A DNA stretch of 64,000 nucleotides from Zopfochytrium polystomum (GCA_025765615.1 JAIVFJ010000028.1:1-64000); one strand, 5' to 3'; counted from the first letter of the stretch, positions 40,215 through 52,247 are shown. Notes: generated by a model not told the origin, from the letters alone. Numbers and translations: made by a program.

Positions 40215-42163
40215 ATGCAGGGGGCCGGCTGGACAACCCCAACAAAGCGAAAGCGGGCTTACGATTACCCCGATCGGTACGTCCAGAGCTCAGATGTTGA
40301 GCAAGAGGTCCCTCGCGCCGCCACCTTGGAAGGCCTATAACTACTCGATCCAAATCTGACCCTTCGTCAGCTTGATCCCCCAAATCACCGATGACCCCGC
40401 CTTGAAGTATCAAATGGCGGAGACTGAAACGGAGATCCAACGACGGGCAACGAAAGAACCAGACACCCAGAAAGGTACCTCCTCTTGCGATTGTTTTTGG
40501 TGGGCTGGACGTTTTCTTCCTTGCTACCCTACTCACGACCTGCTCCCCCCCCCCCCAAAAAAAAAAAATGATAAAAAGAGTTCTCCAATGGTGTGTACAG
40601 AAAAGCGCTCAAGACGGAACTTACAGGAATCCCTTCTTCGATGCACGACTTGCCCGGCGCATCGGACAGTGGAGTTCGCCGGACTGCTCAGCCAATTATG
40701 AACTTCACGCCCACGAGTCCGTCGCGTTCGATCGCCGATCGCTACTCCCTCTCTCCACTTAGCGCTGCCACCCAGAGACTTTTGGCCTCCCCAGTGAAAC
40801 CACCTCGATCTATACCTAAATCACCCTACAAAGTGCTTGATGCGCCCGAACTGCAGGACGATTTTTATCTCAATCTTGTGGACTGGTCTTCATCGAATGT
40901 CCTCGGTGTGGGCTTGGGGTCCTGCGTTTATCTCTGGAGTGCACAAACGGGAAAGGTATGTTGCAAAAAAAGGGAGCTGTCGTTTGTTCTCGCGTTTCTT
41001 ATAATTTGGGCAGGTTACCAAGCTGTGCGATCTGGGTGTCAATGATTCTGTTACATCTGTAAACTGGAATCCGAAAGTACAATAACGTTTGTTCTTGAGC
41101 GAAGCAGTTAATTTACTTTGTGAATTGCTCCAGGGCTCGCACCTCGCTATTGGAACTAATAGCGGGCCAGTGCAGTTGTGGGATGTTTTGAAGAACAAGA
41201 AAGTCCGGAATCTTGTTGGCCATGATCATAGAGTTGGTATGTTGAATGCCATAATACCAAAATTTGTGCAGCATCTCACAGCTGGCACCAGGCACGCTCG
41301 CGTGGAACGACTATGTGCTTTCATCTGGCAGCCGCGACAGGACGATCATCACTCGAGACATGCGAGCACCAAACGACACATCCATATTTCGCCACACTAA
41401 ACACAAGCAAGAGGTAATGCCTTGCCTTTATATTCGTGACTCATTCTGGCCAGGTTTGCGGCTTGAAATGGAGCCCCAACAATATGCAGTTGGCATCAGG
41501 AGGGAATGACAACCGACTAATGGTGTGGGATCGTGCCGCTTCAAACGAGCCTTTGTACACGTTCAGGGATCACGAAGCGGCCATTAAAGCCATCGCTTGG
41601 TCGCCGCACCAGGTACTGCCCATCTTTTCACGCACGGAGACTTACTTCAATCTTGTAGTCCGGGCTGCTCGCGTCCGGCGGTGGATCGGCCGACAAGAAA
41701 ATTCGATTTTGGAACACACAAACCGGCTCAACGTTGAGTTGTATCGACACTGGCTCTCAAGTTTGCAACGTGGCGTGGTCCAGCAACCTAAACGAGATTG
41801 TGAGCACCCATGGGTACTCGCAGAACGAAGTTGTTGTCTGGAAAGTCAAGAGTGCTGCGGAGAAGCGGGTACGACAAACTTCAATCTGACGCTCTTTTGC
41901 TAATTTTTCTCTCTTGATGAAAGGAATTGTCTCCGGCTTTAACCAAGCAGGCCGTGCTAACCGGCCACTCCATGCGTGTGCTTTATCTCGCAGTGTCTCC
42001 GGACAGCGAAAACATCGTCACGGGCGCTGGCGACGAGACATTGCGCTTTTGGAACGTATTTGCAAAGCGCAACCGACGGCGTGAGGATGACAGCTCATCG
42101 GGGATGGGGGATTTCGATGGGATCACAGGCGATCGTGGGGGGCGGCTCTCCCTCAACATGTAG
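40215..42163 (+). CDS. CDH1: APC/C activator Cdh1 (Fizzy-related) WD40 protein
   Basis: Activates the anaphase-promoting complex in late mitosis and G1. Nine exons are inferred: 40215-40276, 40371-40474, 40579-40955, 41014-41076, 41134-41236, 41292-41413, 41454-41612, 41659-41868 and 41924-42163. All are in phase, giving 479 residues. The first exons give '[14 protein letters not shown]', a C-box-like element (consensus DRFIPxR). The WD40 propeller is highly conserved: '[20 protein letters not shown]', '[20 protein letters not shown]', '[14 protein letters not shown]', '[20 protein letters not shown]', 'KAIAWSPHQ', '[14 protein letters not shown]' and '[16 protein letters not shown]'. The protein ends LSLNM, without the usual terminal Ile-Arg. 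Basic and D-rich tails surround the propeller. Confidence 0.93.
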
Positions 42164-42203
42164 GGCATACACGGTTGTACAGTATATTTTTCAAGATGGA
42201 ATC

Positions 42204-42694
42204 CTACAATACAGGAGCTTGATCGTCATCGGGCTCGTTCAAGCTTAGCCGAGCGTTTCGAATCCGCACGCGAAGCTCCTGCTGCTGCCGATGCAGTAAA
42301 TGAATGTACTCGATGCTCTTTTGCAGAATCACCGCTTCGCTTTTTTGCCCGCCCGCGGAATCGCCAGCGCCTCCGCCGCCGCGGGAGCTTGCCAGTGTGG
42401 GGACAATGTCCACGAGCTGCTGAAAGCCGTCGCGGATGTTTTGGCGGCGGCGCTGCTCGCTTGCGATGTGGTTGGACTTTTTCTTCTCCTCGGACAGCAG
42501 CTGTGGCTTGTTTGTCGGCGTGCTGGCGGGAACGGGCGACGACGCCTCGGTTGGCGAAGACGGAGGGGGCAGCGGTGGCCGGCGATTCAGATTGGCGTCA
42601 TCGTCCGCTGCCCCTGCAGTTGTGGCGGTAGTGGTGCTGGTGGTGGTGGTGGTAGCGGCGGCGGCAGCACGCGCTTTGGCCCCGCGCCCGCCGG

Positions 42695-42729
<35 letters not shown>

Positions 42730-42878
42730 ACGGTAGTGCTGTTGTTGCCACGCTGTTTCTTCACCTTCATCCCCTTGTTGCTTGCTTGGCACGCAAACGA
42801 AGAAATTGTGTGTGGCCGCGCTCTCGTATCTTGCTCGTGCCCCTGTGGCTCGCACAGTGCGAACAGAAGAAGTGGCAA
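42204..42878 (-). CDS. Basic helix-loop-helix transcription factor
   Basis: One exon of up to 224 residues. The bHLH domain is near the C-terminus (about 135-205). The basic region 'KKKSNHIASEQRRRQNIRD' has the H-x3-E-x3-R pattern of E-box binders. Helix 1 is 'FQQLVDIVPTL', the loop is a G-rich insert, and helix 2 reads 'KSEAVILQKSIEYIHLL', followed by a short zipper-like stretch. This resembles MLX/Ino4-type fungal factors. The N-terminal half is low complexity (serine, alanine, threonine runs), and the start could be the ATG at 42878 or an internal Met about 36 codons on (MKVKKQRG). Divergent from the glycine cleavage gene by about 220 bp. Confidence 0.82.
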
Positions 42879-43100
42879 AGTAGAAGAAGAAGCAGTAGCC
42901 GGCCGTGATGGGGTTCGACTCTGCTCCCTCCCTCCCTCCGTCCCTCCCTCCCTCTCTCTCTTTCAGAAGGAGCCTGGGCGGGCGTCACACAGGGCGTGTG
43001 GCAATTTTCCTCTTGGTTTTCCCTGCAAGCCAGCCGTGTCAAGCAAGCAAACACTTGCTTGCCCTTTGTCAAACCAAAAAGTAAACCCCTTGCCCGAACC

Positions 43101-44820
43101 ATGCCGTCGCCAATCGTCAGGTTTGCCGCCCGCACAACCGCATCGGCCGTCGTCCCCGCCGCTTTCCGGCGATCCCTCGCGACGGCTGCCGCCGGCGCGG
43201 CGGAGCAGGTTTGCCCCCCCCCCCCCCCCCCCCCCCCCCCGCCCACACTCCCCATCCACCCCGTTCCTTCGTTCCTTTGCTTGCCTCAGTCACCCTCACG
43301 CGGTGCTCCACTCCCAGAAAACGGCTCTACACGCCTTTCACGTCAAGAACGGCGGCAAGATGGTCGAGTTTGCCGGCTGGTCGATGCCCGTTCAGTACGA
43401 CGGGCTCGGCGTGCTTGCTTCGCACGAGTGGACGAGGTCAAATGCGTCAATCTTTGACGTTGGGCACATGCTGCAAACGAGGTAAGACCACTGCAGTGTT
43501 GTTGAAAAAGATTTTGAAAAGAGGATGACACCCTACGTTCCGAAGGTGGACCGGCCGCGACCAAACCAAGTTTCTTGAAAGCTTGGTCGTCGCCGACGCC
43601 GACGGTCTGGAGGTCGGCCGCTCCACGCTCTCTCTCTTCACGAACGCGAGCGGCGGAATCATCGACGACACGGTCGTGAACAAGCAGGACGAGAACGGCT
43701 TTTACGTCGTGTCGAACGCGGGCTGCGCCGAGAAGGACTTGGCCCATATCCGCGAGCAGCTCGAGGCGTTCCGCCGCAGCGGCGGCCAGGCCGACGTCCA
43801 GGTGCTGGACCTGTCCCTGATCGCCCTCCAAGGACCCAAGGCCGCCGCCACCGTCAGCGCCCTGTCAAAGAAGGACGTGACCGACTTCAAGTTCATGTCG
43901 GGAAGGCACATGGAACTCGCGGGGATCCCTGTTTACATTTCTCGCTGCGGTTACACTGGCGAAGACGGCTTTGAGGTGATGATCTCGCGGTCAACGTCAA
44001 CGGCGCCTTGTTTTCTTTTTCTCTCCATTATGTCTGATGCGACGGTGTTCCATCCCTCTGACAGATCAGCGTCAGCCACGACAAAGTCGAGAGACTCTGC
44101 AATGCGCTTCTTGAGGACAGCAATGTCAAGTTGGCAGGCCTTGCAGTTCGTGACAGTTTGAGGTTGGAGGCTGGTCTCTGCCTCTACGGCCATGACATTG
44201 ACGACACCACGAACCCAATTGAGGCTGGTCTCACTTGGACCATTGGTGAGTTTTCCACATTCACGTATGCTGCGCTGGACTGAACACTCCGATGCAGGTC
44301 AACGACGGAGGAAGGAGGGTGGGTTTTTGGGTTCGGAGAAAATCCTTCCCCTGCTCCAGAAAGGCGCCCCCATCGCTCGCCGCAGAGTAGGCCTGCTCGT
44401 GAGCGGCTCCCCTGCTCGAGGTCAGTCAACTTGCGCAACCTATCCTTTGCCTGTGCGGTTTTGTAACCTTTCGTTAGAAAACGCGGAAATCGTTTCCCCA
44501 ACGGGTGACGTCATTGGTAACCAGTTATTTTGCGTTGGTAGAGGCAACTGACAACCGAGACAACACAGGGAAAGTCACAAGCGGTTGCCCATCTCCGACT
44601 CTGAAGAAGAACATTGCCATGGCATATGTTCAATCCGGATTCCACAAGAAGGGAACAGAGTTGCAAGTCAAGGTGCGCGGAAAGGTGCAAAAGGCGACTG
44701 TTGTTGGCATGCCGTTTGTCGAATCAAGGTGAGTGAGCAGGGCATGGCACCTCTTTGGCATGCAAAAATTCAGGCGCTGTTTATTGACGATAAATACTGT
44801 CAAGGTACTACCGCGGCTAA
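43101..44820 (+). CDS. GCV1: Glycine cleavage system T protein (aminomethyltransferase), mitochondrial
   Basis: Transfers the methylene group from the lipoyl H protein to tetrahydrofolate. Eight exons are inferred: 43101-43208, 43318-43481, 43546-43975, 44065-44245, 44298-44420, 44478-44516, 44569-44728 and 44805-44820, giving 406 residues with phase intact. Residues 1-36 form an R/A/S-rich mitochondrial presequence. Conserved text: '[20 protein letters not shown]', '[20 protein letters not shown]', '[12 protein letters not shown]', '[20 protein letters not shown]', '[10 protein letters not shown]', '[14 protein letters not shown]', '[15 protein letters not shown]', '[12 protein letters not shown]' and '[16 protein letters not shown]'. 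Intron 1 contains a 27-C run. The last coding exon is only 16 nt. Confidence 0.95.
43214..43240 (+). repeat. (C)27 homopolymer in intron 1 of the T-protein gene
   Basis: A run of 27 C just inside the 5' splice site of the first intron. It acts as a pyrimidine-rich tract but sits near the donor end. Confidence 0.9.
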
Positions 44821-44915
44821 TTACAAGTATTGTGCGCAAATCAAGCAACATGGTGGGAGTGCGGTTAAAGCGATGGAAAGGGGACGTTGACTTTGGTCGA
44901 TTGTGCGAGAAGGTT

Positions 44916-45698
44916 CTAGTCCACCTCCATCTTGTCGGAATGGGCCTCGACAGATAGCGCCTTCTGGGGTGATACGCTCATCTGCTCAGTAGGCTGCTGG
45001 TCAAAATAAGTCGTCAAAAGAAGGACCTTTTCTAGCGCCCTTGCAAACTGCGTGTGGAAGATTATAGAGATATGCGCGGGTATCGATTTTCCTTAGTATT
45101 GCGAGAAGTGCCGATTGTGTAAAACAGGGGGAAGGTAAACAACCTTTGCTGTGTTTGTGTAGTGCTGACTGGGATTCTGCACCAGCTCGCAGAGCCGCTG
45201 CAACGTGAATGGAGGTCTTGAATGGGGTTTATGATTCAGCGGCATCAAGACAAGCGGGGCAAAAGAAGAACGGCTCCCGGACACTTTCGGCCGGAAGTGG
45301 GCAGGGTCGGTCCCACGCCACCATGCTTACTCAGGGTACGAGTCCAACGACTCTGTCAGACGGAAGAGGGACTGCGGGGCGATGGGCAGCATGTGCAACT
45401 TTGCCTTAATGAGATCGCTCGTTGTGCGCCACGGCAGGGCCATCTCGCCCGTGGCCGCGATGGCGTTGAGGGCGGCGTCCGCGGCGGCGGCGGCGGCTGC
45501 GTCAGCGGCGGTGGGCGGCGGCGGCGGCGGCGGCGGCGGCGCAGGAGCGGGTTCCCCCGAGCTGGCGGCACCGGCGGTGGAGGCAGGGCGTGCATCGTCG
45601 ATTGGTGGGGCGGCGGCGGAGGCGGCTGCGCCCGGCGCGGGAGCGGTAGGCTCGGCGTCGGCAGGCGCTGCTGGTGATGATGACTGGGACGGCTCCAT
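44916..45698 (-). CDS. Protein phosphatase 4 regulatory subunit 2-like
   Basis: PPP4R2/Psy4 binds the PP4 catalytic subunit, which dephosphorylates gamma-H2A(X) and other DNA-damage targets. Three exons are inferred: 45698-45340, 45216-45144 and 45047-44916, giving 187 residues with phase intact. Family motifs: 'AIAATGEMALPWRTTSDLIK', 'PPFTLQRLCELVQNPSQHY' and 'FARALEKVLLLTTYF'. The N-terminal 80 residues are alanine/proline-rich low complexity. The protein is shorter than animal PPP4R2 because the long acidic C-terminus is missing. The first donor (GTACCC) is weak but gives exact continuity of the conserved block. Confidence 0.85.
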
Positions 45699-45884
45699 TT
45701 TCTTGATTTGGGGAGAAATTTTTTTTTTTTTTTCTCACTCCCTCTTTCCAAATTAGCCGAGTGTTTGTTTTTTTTTTGATTTTTCTTATTTTGTTACCAA
45801 CCTTTTCCTCAATTTTCCATTGTCTGTCCCTCTGTCTCGCTCTCTGTCCAAACTCACACCCAAATGTCATTCCCCCATTTGCGG

Positions 45885-48800
45885 TCAAAACACAGACCCG
45901 AGGGCTTCAAACCATTGCAAATATGAGTTGTCGCTCTCGACGGCTTTCCGGAATTCGCTCAGCGTAATAAACTTTGGGTTCGCAGCGCCGGCAGCGATAA
46001 ACCTGCGGTAAGCGGTATGCAGAGAGGGAATGAGGAGGAGGAGGAGGAGGAAGAGGAGGGAGGAGCCCAAGTGTTAAGCACCGCTGCTACCGACAACAGC
46101 AGGGGAGCCAGGGTGTAAAGAGGCCGACACCACTCACGTCTTTTCCACCATTTCCTCAATCGCGTCCTGGCTCATTGCTTCAATGATTGGCCACTGTACT
46201 TCCTCAATATCCATCATCCCGGCCTCAAAGGCGAGGTCTTCCACGCCCGTGCCGGACACGGCCACAACCGGGGACGACGGCTGCCCGTCGTTTCCGACCA
46301 GGCCGGTATTGGTGCTCACGCTGCTGCTACTCGCTGCACTGATCGAGGCCGTTCGCAACGGGCCAACCGTGCCGTTTGGTCCCCCTGGCCCGCTGCCAGG
46401 ACCTGCGGAGCCCGACCGGTAGGCTGTCCCAATGTTGGGGTTGGAGCGGCGCTTGAGCTGTGCTTCCTGGTACGCCCGCGTACCCCTGCTGAGGATGCCC
46501 GTCGGCGTGCTTGTGCTGCCGCCAATGATTGGAGGCGGAAGCGGTGAAGTCGATGACGTTGGAGACGGGGGGAGAGCGAGAGATGTCGGGGAGGCTGAGC
46601 GTGGTGGAAGGGCCGTTGACGAAGAGGAGCCCGCTTGGGCGGTTACGTTCCAGTGTGTTGTGGTAGTATCCAAATCGTGGGCGGATTGGCGTCGGCGTTC
46701 CTTCATGCGATTAACGAGTGTCGGAGGGTTCGACGCTGACAGCGCCAAGTCTGAGGCCTGCGGTGCGGACGCCCCGTGGTGCAGGTTGGACATGGCGCCG
46801 CTCGCGTTGCTCAGGAGGATTGAAGCTGCGTCTTCATGGGACTGGTCCTCCTTCTCTTCTTCGTCGATGGGCTCAATACCAGATCCAACGATCGGCGCGG
46901 AAAAGCTTGCAGAAACGGGTTTCGATGCTTCATCGTCAAAAGTCTCCATCATTCCTTCTTCCATGGTCTTGACAAAGTCGCGGACCAGCTCCATCGATAG
47001 GTAAAAGTACGCCTTAAACATGCGGTGGAGCTCCTCGCGCGATATTTTACCATCCCCATCCAAGTCGTAGCCTTGGAACGCATCTGTGAGGCGGTGAAAA
47101 ACGGCAAGGTTAGAAGGAAGGACATTGCAGGAGACAAGAACGCCGCGGTACATGTAATTCTTTCATCCAAGCTGCCTTTACACAGAATGCTCATCCCACA
47201 GACAAGCTCCTTGAAGCTGATGAGCGAATCCTGATCTTGATCGAAGAACGCAAAGATTCGGTCCGTGATCAGGTTCTTCTCCATACCAAGCGGCCCAAGA
47301 CACTTTTCGAACACTTCTCGCGTTATGCCACCTTCTGAAGTGTCCGTATGCTCCACTGTTGCCAACGATTTGTATTGCTCATAGAATCCTTCCAACTCAA
47401 CCATATCAACTGGACGATGAAGAATGTATTAGAGCCAACGAAAGCCAATTGAGCAGCCGGTGTTGCAATCTCACAGTGGGTATTCTTTTGCAGTTCTTTA
47501 AAGTCTACCGATGGCGCTTGGTCCGAGGAGAATCCGGTGCCGGGGTAAAAGAGTGGGATCAAGGTGGAACGAGGATTGGCATGCGGCGGGATTGGAATAC
47601 GTATCTTGATGAAAACATGGGTTTTCGTGTGGACCTCAGCTGCTTCACATGTTTCGCACAGGTCAAAATCGACGCAATTAACACACTTGAACCTGAATCC
47701 CCTCACTGGGGAAAGGTTGCAGTGGTTGCACGTGATGGATCGATGCACGAATCCATCTGACGAATGTCGCATATAGCTGGTAAATGCAAGAATCGCTGAA
47801 ACTTTTGAAACGACTACTCACCTTTTCGCGCCTGATCTTCTGCTATTGCATACAGGAGGTTAAGGAGGCTTTTGCTTTCTTCCGCGTATCCCCCATCCTT
47901 TGAGCCGTCCATACTCTCATCATCTTCGTTTTCGGTATCATTTTCCTCGTTCATGTCAGAGACGCTCTCCCCTTCGCTTCCCTCAAGACCAAGCTCTCGC
48001 GTGGCAGCTGCATCTTCGTTGCCGGACACACCCCCGTCAGCGGGATCGTCCGCCTCAGGATCGGAGCTTCCTGGGTCACCGCCGTCATCCCAAGACACTC
48101 GATTTCGCGCCCTACGCCTCCGCTCTGTAGCTGGGGATATGTCCCCTTCACTGCTGTGGAGCGGAGAAAGGAGGACAGGAGTTACATCATGACTCTCTGC
48201 AATCGAGGAGACGGTCAGCGACGAAAGACTATTTGAAAACTTCACCTGCTGTCCCGTCAGGGACACTGGCGTCGCGAGTTGCGCTATCAGAACCAACGAC
48301 CCCATTCGGCTGTGTTTGATCTCCAGTGGTCGCGGTAGCAGATGAAGGGGCCGCTCCTCCTTGCAACTCTCTTTCTCTCCGCGCGTCAGCTTCGCGTTCC
48401 ATCAATTGAAGCTCAACCTGGAGCTGCAGCTGTCGGCGACGCCGCTCCTGCCGGCGCCTGCGGGCTCGCGATCGGGACGAGTAAACAGGATCCCGATCCA
48501 CCGATGATGTGTCAGAACGCGACGAAGCCACCGATCCGGGCCGATCGACCGCGGCTGCGGCGGCTGCCAAGAGATCGTCGCTCATGGACACCGAGTTTGC
48601 GGGAGTTTCGTGATCCGGAGGTACAGAAGACGCCACATTCGAAGCGACATAAGAGGACGACGACGACGAAGCGGACGAGAACGAGAAGGTCGGGACACGG
48701 CGGCGACGGTCGCCCTGGGATCCGCGATCCTGCGAGGCTGCGGGGCGAGCGTTTGCGCGCTTTGTCCAAGAGTTGGACAGGTTGATGAGGAGGATGCCGC

Positions 48801-49071
48801 AGGCGACTCCTGAGGCCAGATACGCGAGGGCGCGCAAGTTCAGAAAAGAGGTGGTGGACTGAACGGCCGCCGCCGCGCCAACAGAGGAGGACGACGTGGC
48901 GGCGGCGGCAGCTGCGGCGGCGGCGGCGGCAGCGGCCGCTTGCGTGGATGGCACTGCGGAGGCCGAAGCCGTCGACGGGGCGGAGGACGAGGAGGTCGCG
49001 GCGGCAGCAGCTGCAGCCGCCACGACCGCGGCGGCGGCGCTCGCGGTGCCGATGGCCGCAGTGGTTCCCAT
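45885..49071 (-). CDS. ZZ-type zinc finger and EF-hand membrane protein
   Basis: Six exons are inferred: 49071-48246, 48196-47818, 47776-47475, 47409-47152, 47083-46138 and 46002-45885, giving 942 residues in phase. The N-terminus is alanine-rich, followed by one membrane segment ('LAYLASGVACGILLINL', about 85-101). A disordered, acidic region leads to a ZZ zinc finger (about 405-450: 'ITCNHCNLSPVRGFRFKCVN', then C-x2-C pairs 'DFDLCETCE'). EF-hands follow, 'FFDQDQDSLISFKEL' and 'GYDLDGDGKISREELHRMF'. The C-terminus ends in a short helix-rich exon ('FITLSEFRKAVESD'). The combination suggests a calcium-responsive membrane-tethered adaptor. The family function is unknown to me. Intron 2 is only 41 nt. 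Confidence 0.8.
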
Positions 49072-49412
49072 TAGGACAACGATTGATTACAATTGAAATT
49101 GATGTTTCGATTCCTGTTTGTTTTTTTTTTTTGTTTTGTTTTCTCTCTCTCTTTCTTCCTTTCTTGCACGGTGAACCAACGCCTTTTCTTTCATCCCCCT
49201 CCTTACCTTTCATCGCCCCTTTACCTTCATCGCCCCCCTTCCTCTCGTATACTACTACTACTACTCGTCGTGCCAGACGGCTCCTCCCCCTTCGCGCCAG
49301 TCCCGCTACTCCGTTGCTGCCTTTTCCCTCTTTCCTCCTCCACCGGTCCTGTGTCTTTCTTTTCGGAATTGTCTCACAAAGTGACGTGTCAGCGCCTTGA
49401 GGGCCGCCGCAG

Positions 49413-52247
49413 ATGCACGGCCTATGGCTTCCCTCGGAATTGCCCCAAGCCCGTGCGGAGCCGGCCGTTTCGGCGACATCATCGCCACCGTTCGAATTGT
49501 GGAAATGCCCACTGTGTTTGAGGGCATCGTTCGAATCGAGCGGAAACTGGTCGACGTCGTGCCAGTGTCTCCGACAGGTAACTGATTGATGAATGTTGCT
49601 ACAATTGCAATCGCTGTTCCCACGTTCTTACCCTCGCACAGACCTGCATCCACTATCGGACCCCTGGCTCTTGCCATGACTGCTGGCTTCTATTGTGGGA
49701 CCCGCTCCGACGAGATGCCCTCCAATATCCGCCCGGATTACGACCGTCCCCGACCAAAGATTGGTCCAGCCATTCCAGGCGAACAGAGACAAGCGGAAGA
49801 GGCGATAGGCTATGGGACCCTCGCGCGGTAATCCAAAACGCCATCTATGTTAATGGAGTTCCAAGCGAGTTGCTGCACGGTGAAGTGAGTCTCAAGTCCT
49901 GTTATTGTAGATTGGCATCCTTACGGCAGTCCAGTGCATCGTTTCTAGCACCCTCTTCGGAAGGCTGGGGAAAATCTCTCAGGTGGTCATTGGGTGCGCT
50001 GGTCACCCACATCGACCACTCGGTCTACCGGAAAGTCCATCCGGGGTTTTTGTGTGGTTCTCGTCCCGCGAAGAAGCGGAAACGGCAATCAAAATGATCA
50101 ATAGCAAGGAGCCCTCATTCGAAGGAATGAGCGCTACATTTTGCACAACCCCATTCTGCCCCGCTTATCTCCGCTCTCGGCCTTGTGTCGAAACACAGTG
50201 CTACCTTGTGCACAACAATCTCTCTCCGCCTTGCAATTCAACTTACTCACTGTAAGATATTATATTTTTGATTGTCTCGTTGTGTTCGTCTGATATTAGT
50301 AGTCAAAGCTACACATTTTGGAATGCAAGCCCATCCTCACCAAACTATGAAATTGAAAACCGAAGGTAAGTATGAACTATTGGTGAAGACCATTGTTCAT
50401 TGATTCTTGGGAGCCCAGCTGCAAGGCGAACCTCACCTTCAACTCCACGCTCGATTTCGACAGAGCAAGCGCTAAGCCGGCCTTGCCAGGCCATGATTTG
50501 ATGCAATATCTCCAATTCTTCGCATGCGAACGACCTCGAACGGTATCTCCTGGTCCAGATGCAGTCAAGGTGGAGACAGTCGACAAAGTTCGTGGAGCCA
50601 ATTTTTGGACCGGCTGTAGCTTACATTGGCTTCTCTTTACCAATATAGGGCATTCCCAAACTCGAACCAGTAAATCCTCAAGGGGCAGGTGCACCACTCG
50701 TCTCCGACGGAGAACCCGAGTACGCGGCAGCAAGTGCCGAAGTATCTACGAATGCACCAGAGGTGACTATCGGAAAGACACTCGCTGGGCCGATCATAAC
50801 GAATGGAAACCACGAAAGCCCATGTGAACCGTTGAGCAACCCTGTTCAAGTCCCAACGGGCACCGCGAAAACTGACAAAACTTGCCGCACGACCTCAAAG
50901 AAAAAAAAGGCCAAGACACCAAAAGCATCCAATGAAAATCGAAAAGCAATCCCCAAAAAAGCTGCTGGAGAATGCGCACCACCAGCAAATGATGTCCCTG
51001 CTATGCCAACAGAAAAGGCCGCTTCACCCATATGTAGTTGTGACACAAATATCAATCTCCCCCCTGAAATAACTCGTTCCAATGAAGTCGTACCTGATTT
51101 CGACTCTCAGAAAGTAAGCGTAGATCCATCACAGTTCGACCTTCTGGATACTGTCGAGACTATTTCGGCTCAAAATAACTTAAACGTGACCATGGAGGAT
51201 TCATCGCACGTGTCTAACGCTGGCAATCCGAACGGAGTGACTGTTGGTGCCGTCGAAGCGTCAGGCATCAAAAACGGTTTGACATATGAAGACAACGACA
51301 ACTTCACAATTCTCAGTAATTGTCTCGAATATATTCGGAAAGTTCGATGTGCAAACAGCGCCATATCTATTCGAGAAGCAGCGGAGGCTTTTCTGGCGGA
51401 GGCGGGGTTGCAAGACAAGGGATGCTTTATTGCGATGAATCTTGAGCCTGTGCCTCCCATGTCGTGGGAAGATGCGATAGAATGTGCTCAAAAGTTTGTT
51501 GATATTGTTAAAGAGCCGCTAGAAGTTGCCACGTTTCACTCCAATTCCTCCAAATTGGTGGAACAACCGACTGATCTTTTGGGTACCCTGCTATCTCGAT
51601 TACGAGGGGACGAAGAGGCTGAACAGGAATTTGTTAGAAAAGGGAAAAAATCGAAAAAGAGGACAAAAGCACGAAACCGACGAAAGAAAAGCCAGCTGGA
51701 TGACTCCGCCAGTGCCCCGGAACTTCACGGCGCAAGCGCCCACCCAATTTGCGAGATATGTCTTCAGGAACAGGATCGGACGGCGTCTCCGGCTCCGTCG
51801 CCGGAGCTTCAAGTCCCAGCGGAGTCGATGCAGGTATCCGCTGAAGACGCGAAGGACAGGGACGAGCCAATCGACATTATTCAGCTACTCGACCAGGGCT
51901 CTCTCTACATTCTGCAGCTCCTGGACTCTGTTCGCTGGATGGTTTCAGAAGGCGAAAGTCTCATCAAGATGCCGACATCTGAAAAGTGGTCGGCAGCGAC
52001 AGAAGCCGAGGCCAAAAAACTTGTGAAAGATGCCATCACTGTGCAGCTTGAGTCGGCGGGCAGCGCTGGCAGTGACGAGTTGGAAGCCTTGGAGCGGAAG
52101 CTAGAAGATGCTCGGAGCCGTCAGGCTTATTTTGAGGCTCAGTTGAAGTCTGTGGTTAGACGAAACAAGGAGTGGTTACCAACCGTTGGGCACAGCCTAA
52201 TGGTGGATTCGAAAGTAATTGAAACTGCCACTCGCGTTGCTCTCTGA
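49413..52247 (+). CDS. NOT4: Not4/CNOT4-like E3 ubiquitin ligase (RING, RRM, CCCH), CCR4-NOT subunit
   Basis: Not4 is the ubiquitin ligase subunit of CCR4-NOT, acting in co-translational quality control. Six exons are inferred: 49413-49577, 49642-49884, 49935-50251, 50300-50365, 50419-50569 and 50649-52247, giving 846 residues in phase. The N-terminus has a RING-like cluster (CPLC at 32-35, CQC at 50-52, CIH at 57-59, CHDC at 66-69) with unusual spacing. An RRM follows (about 115-200: 'NAIYVNGVPSELLHGE', 'LFGRLGKISQVVIG', 'VFVWFSSREEAETAIKMI'), then a CCCH finger (C-x8-C-x4-C-x3-H in 'FCPAYLRSRPCVETQCYLVH'). The long C-terminal half is disordered, with K-rich and D/E-rich stretches. The exon 5 donor is the least certain boundary. 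Confidence 0.82.

Noticed and set aside
42300..43485. Long plus-strand frames antisense to the bHLH gene and across the T-protein start
   Set aside because: They are mirror frames of serine/alanine/threonine repeats in the bHLH gene and read through the C27 intron. The bHLH and T-protein domains fix the true frames.
48342..49213. Overlapping frames opposite the ZZ/EF-hand gene N-terminus
   Set aside because: GCG/GCC repeats keep all frames open. Only the chosen minus-strand frame joins in phase to the ZZ finger.
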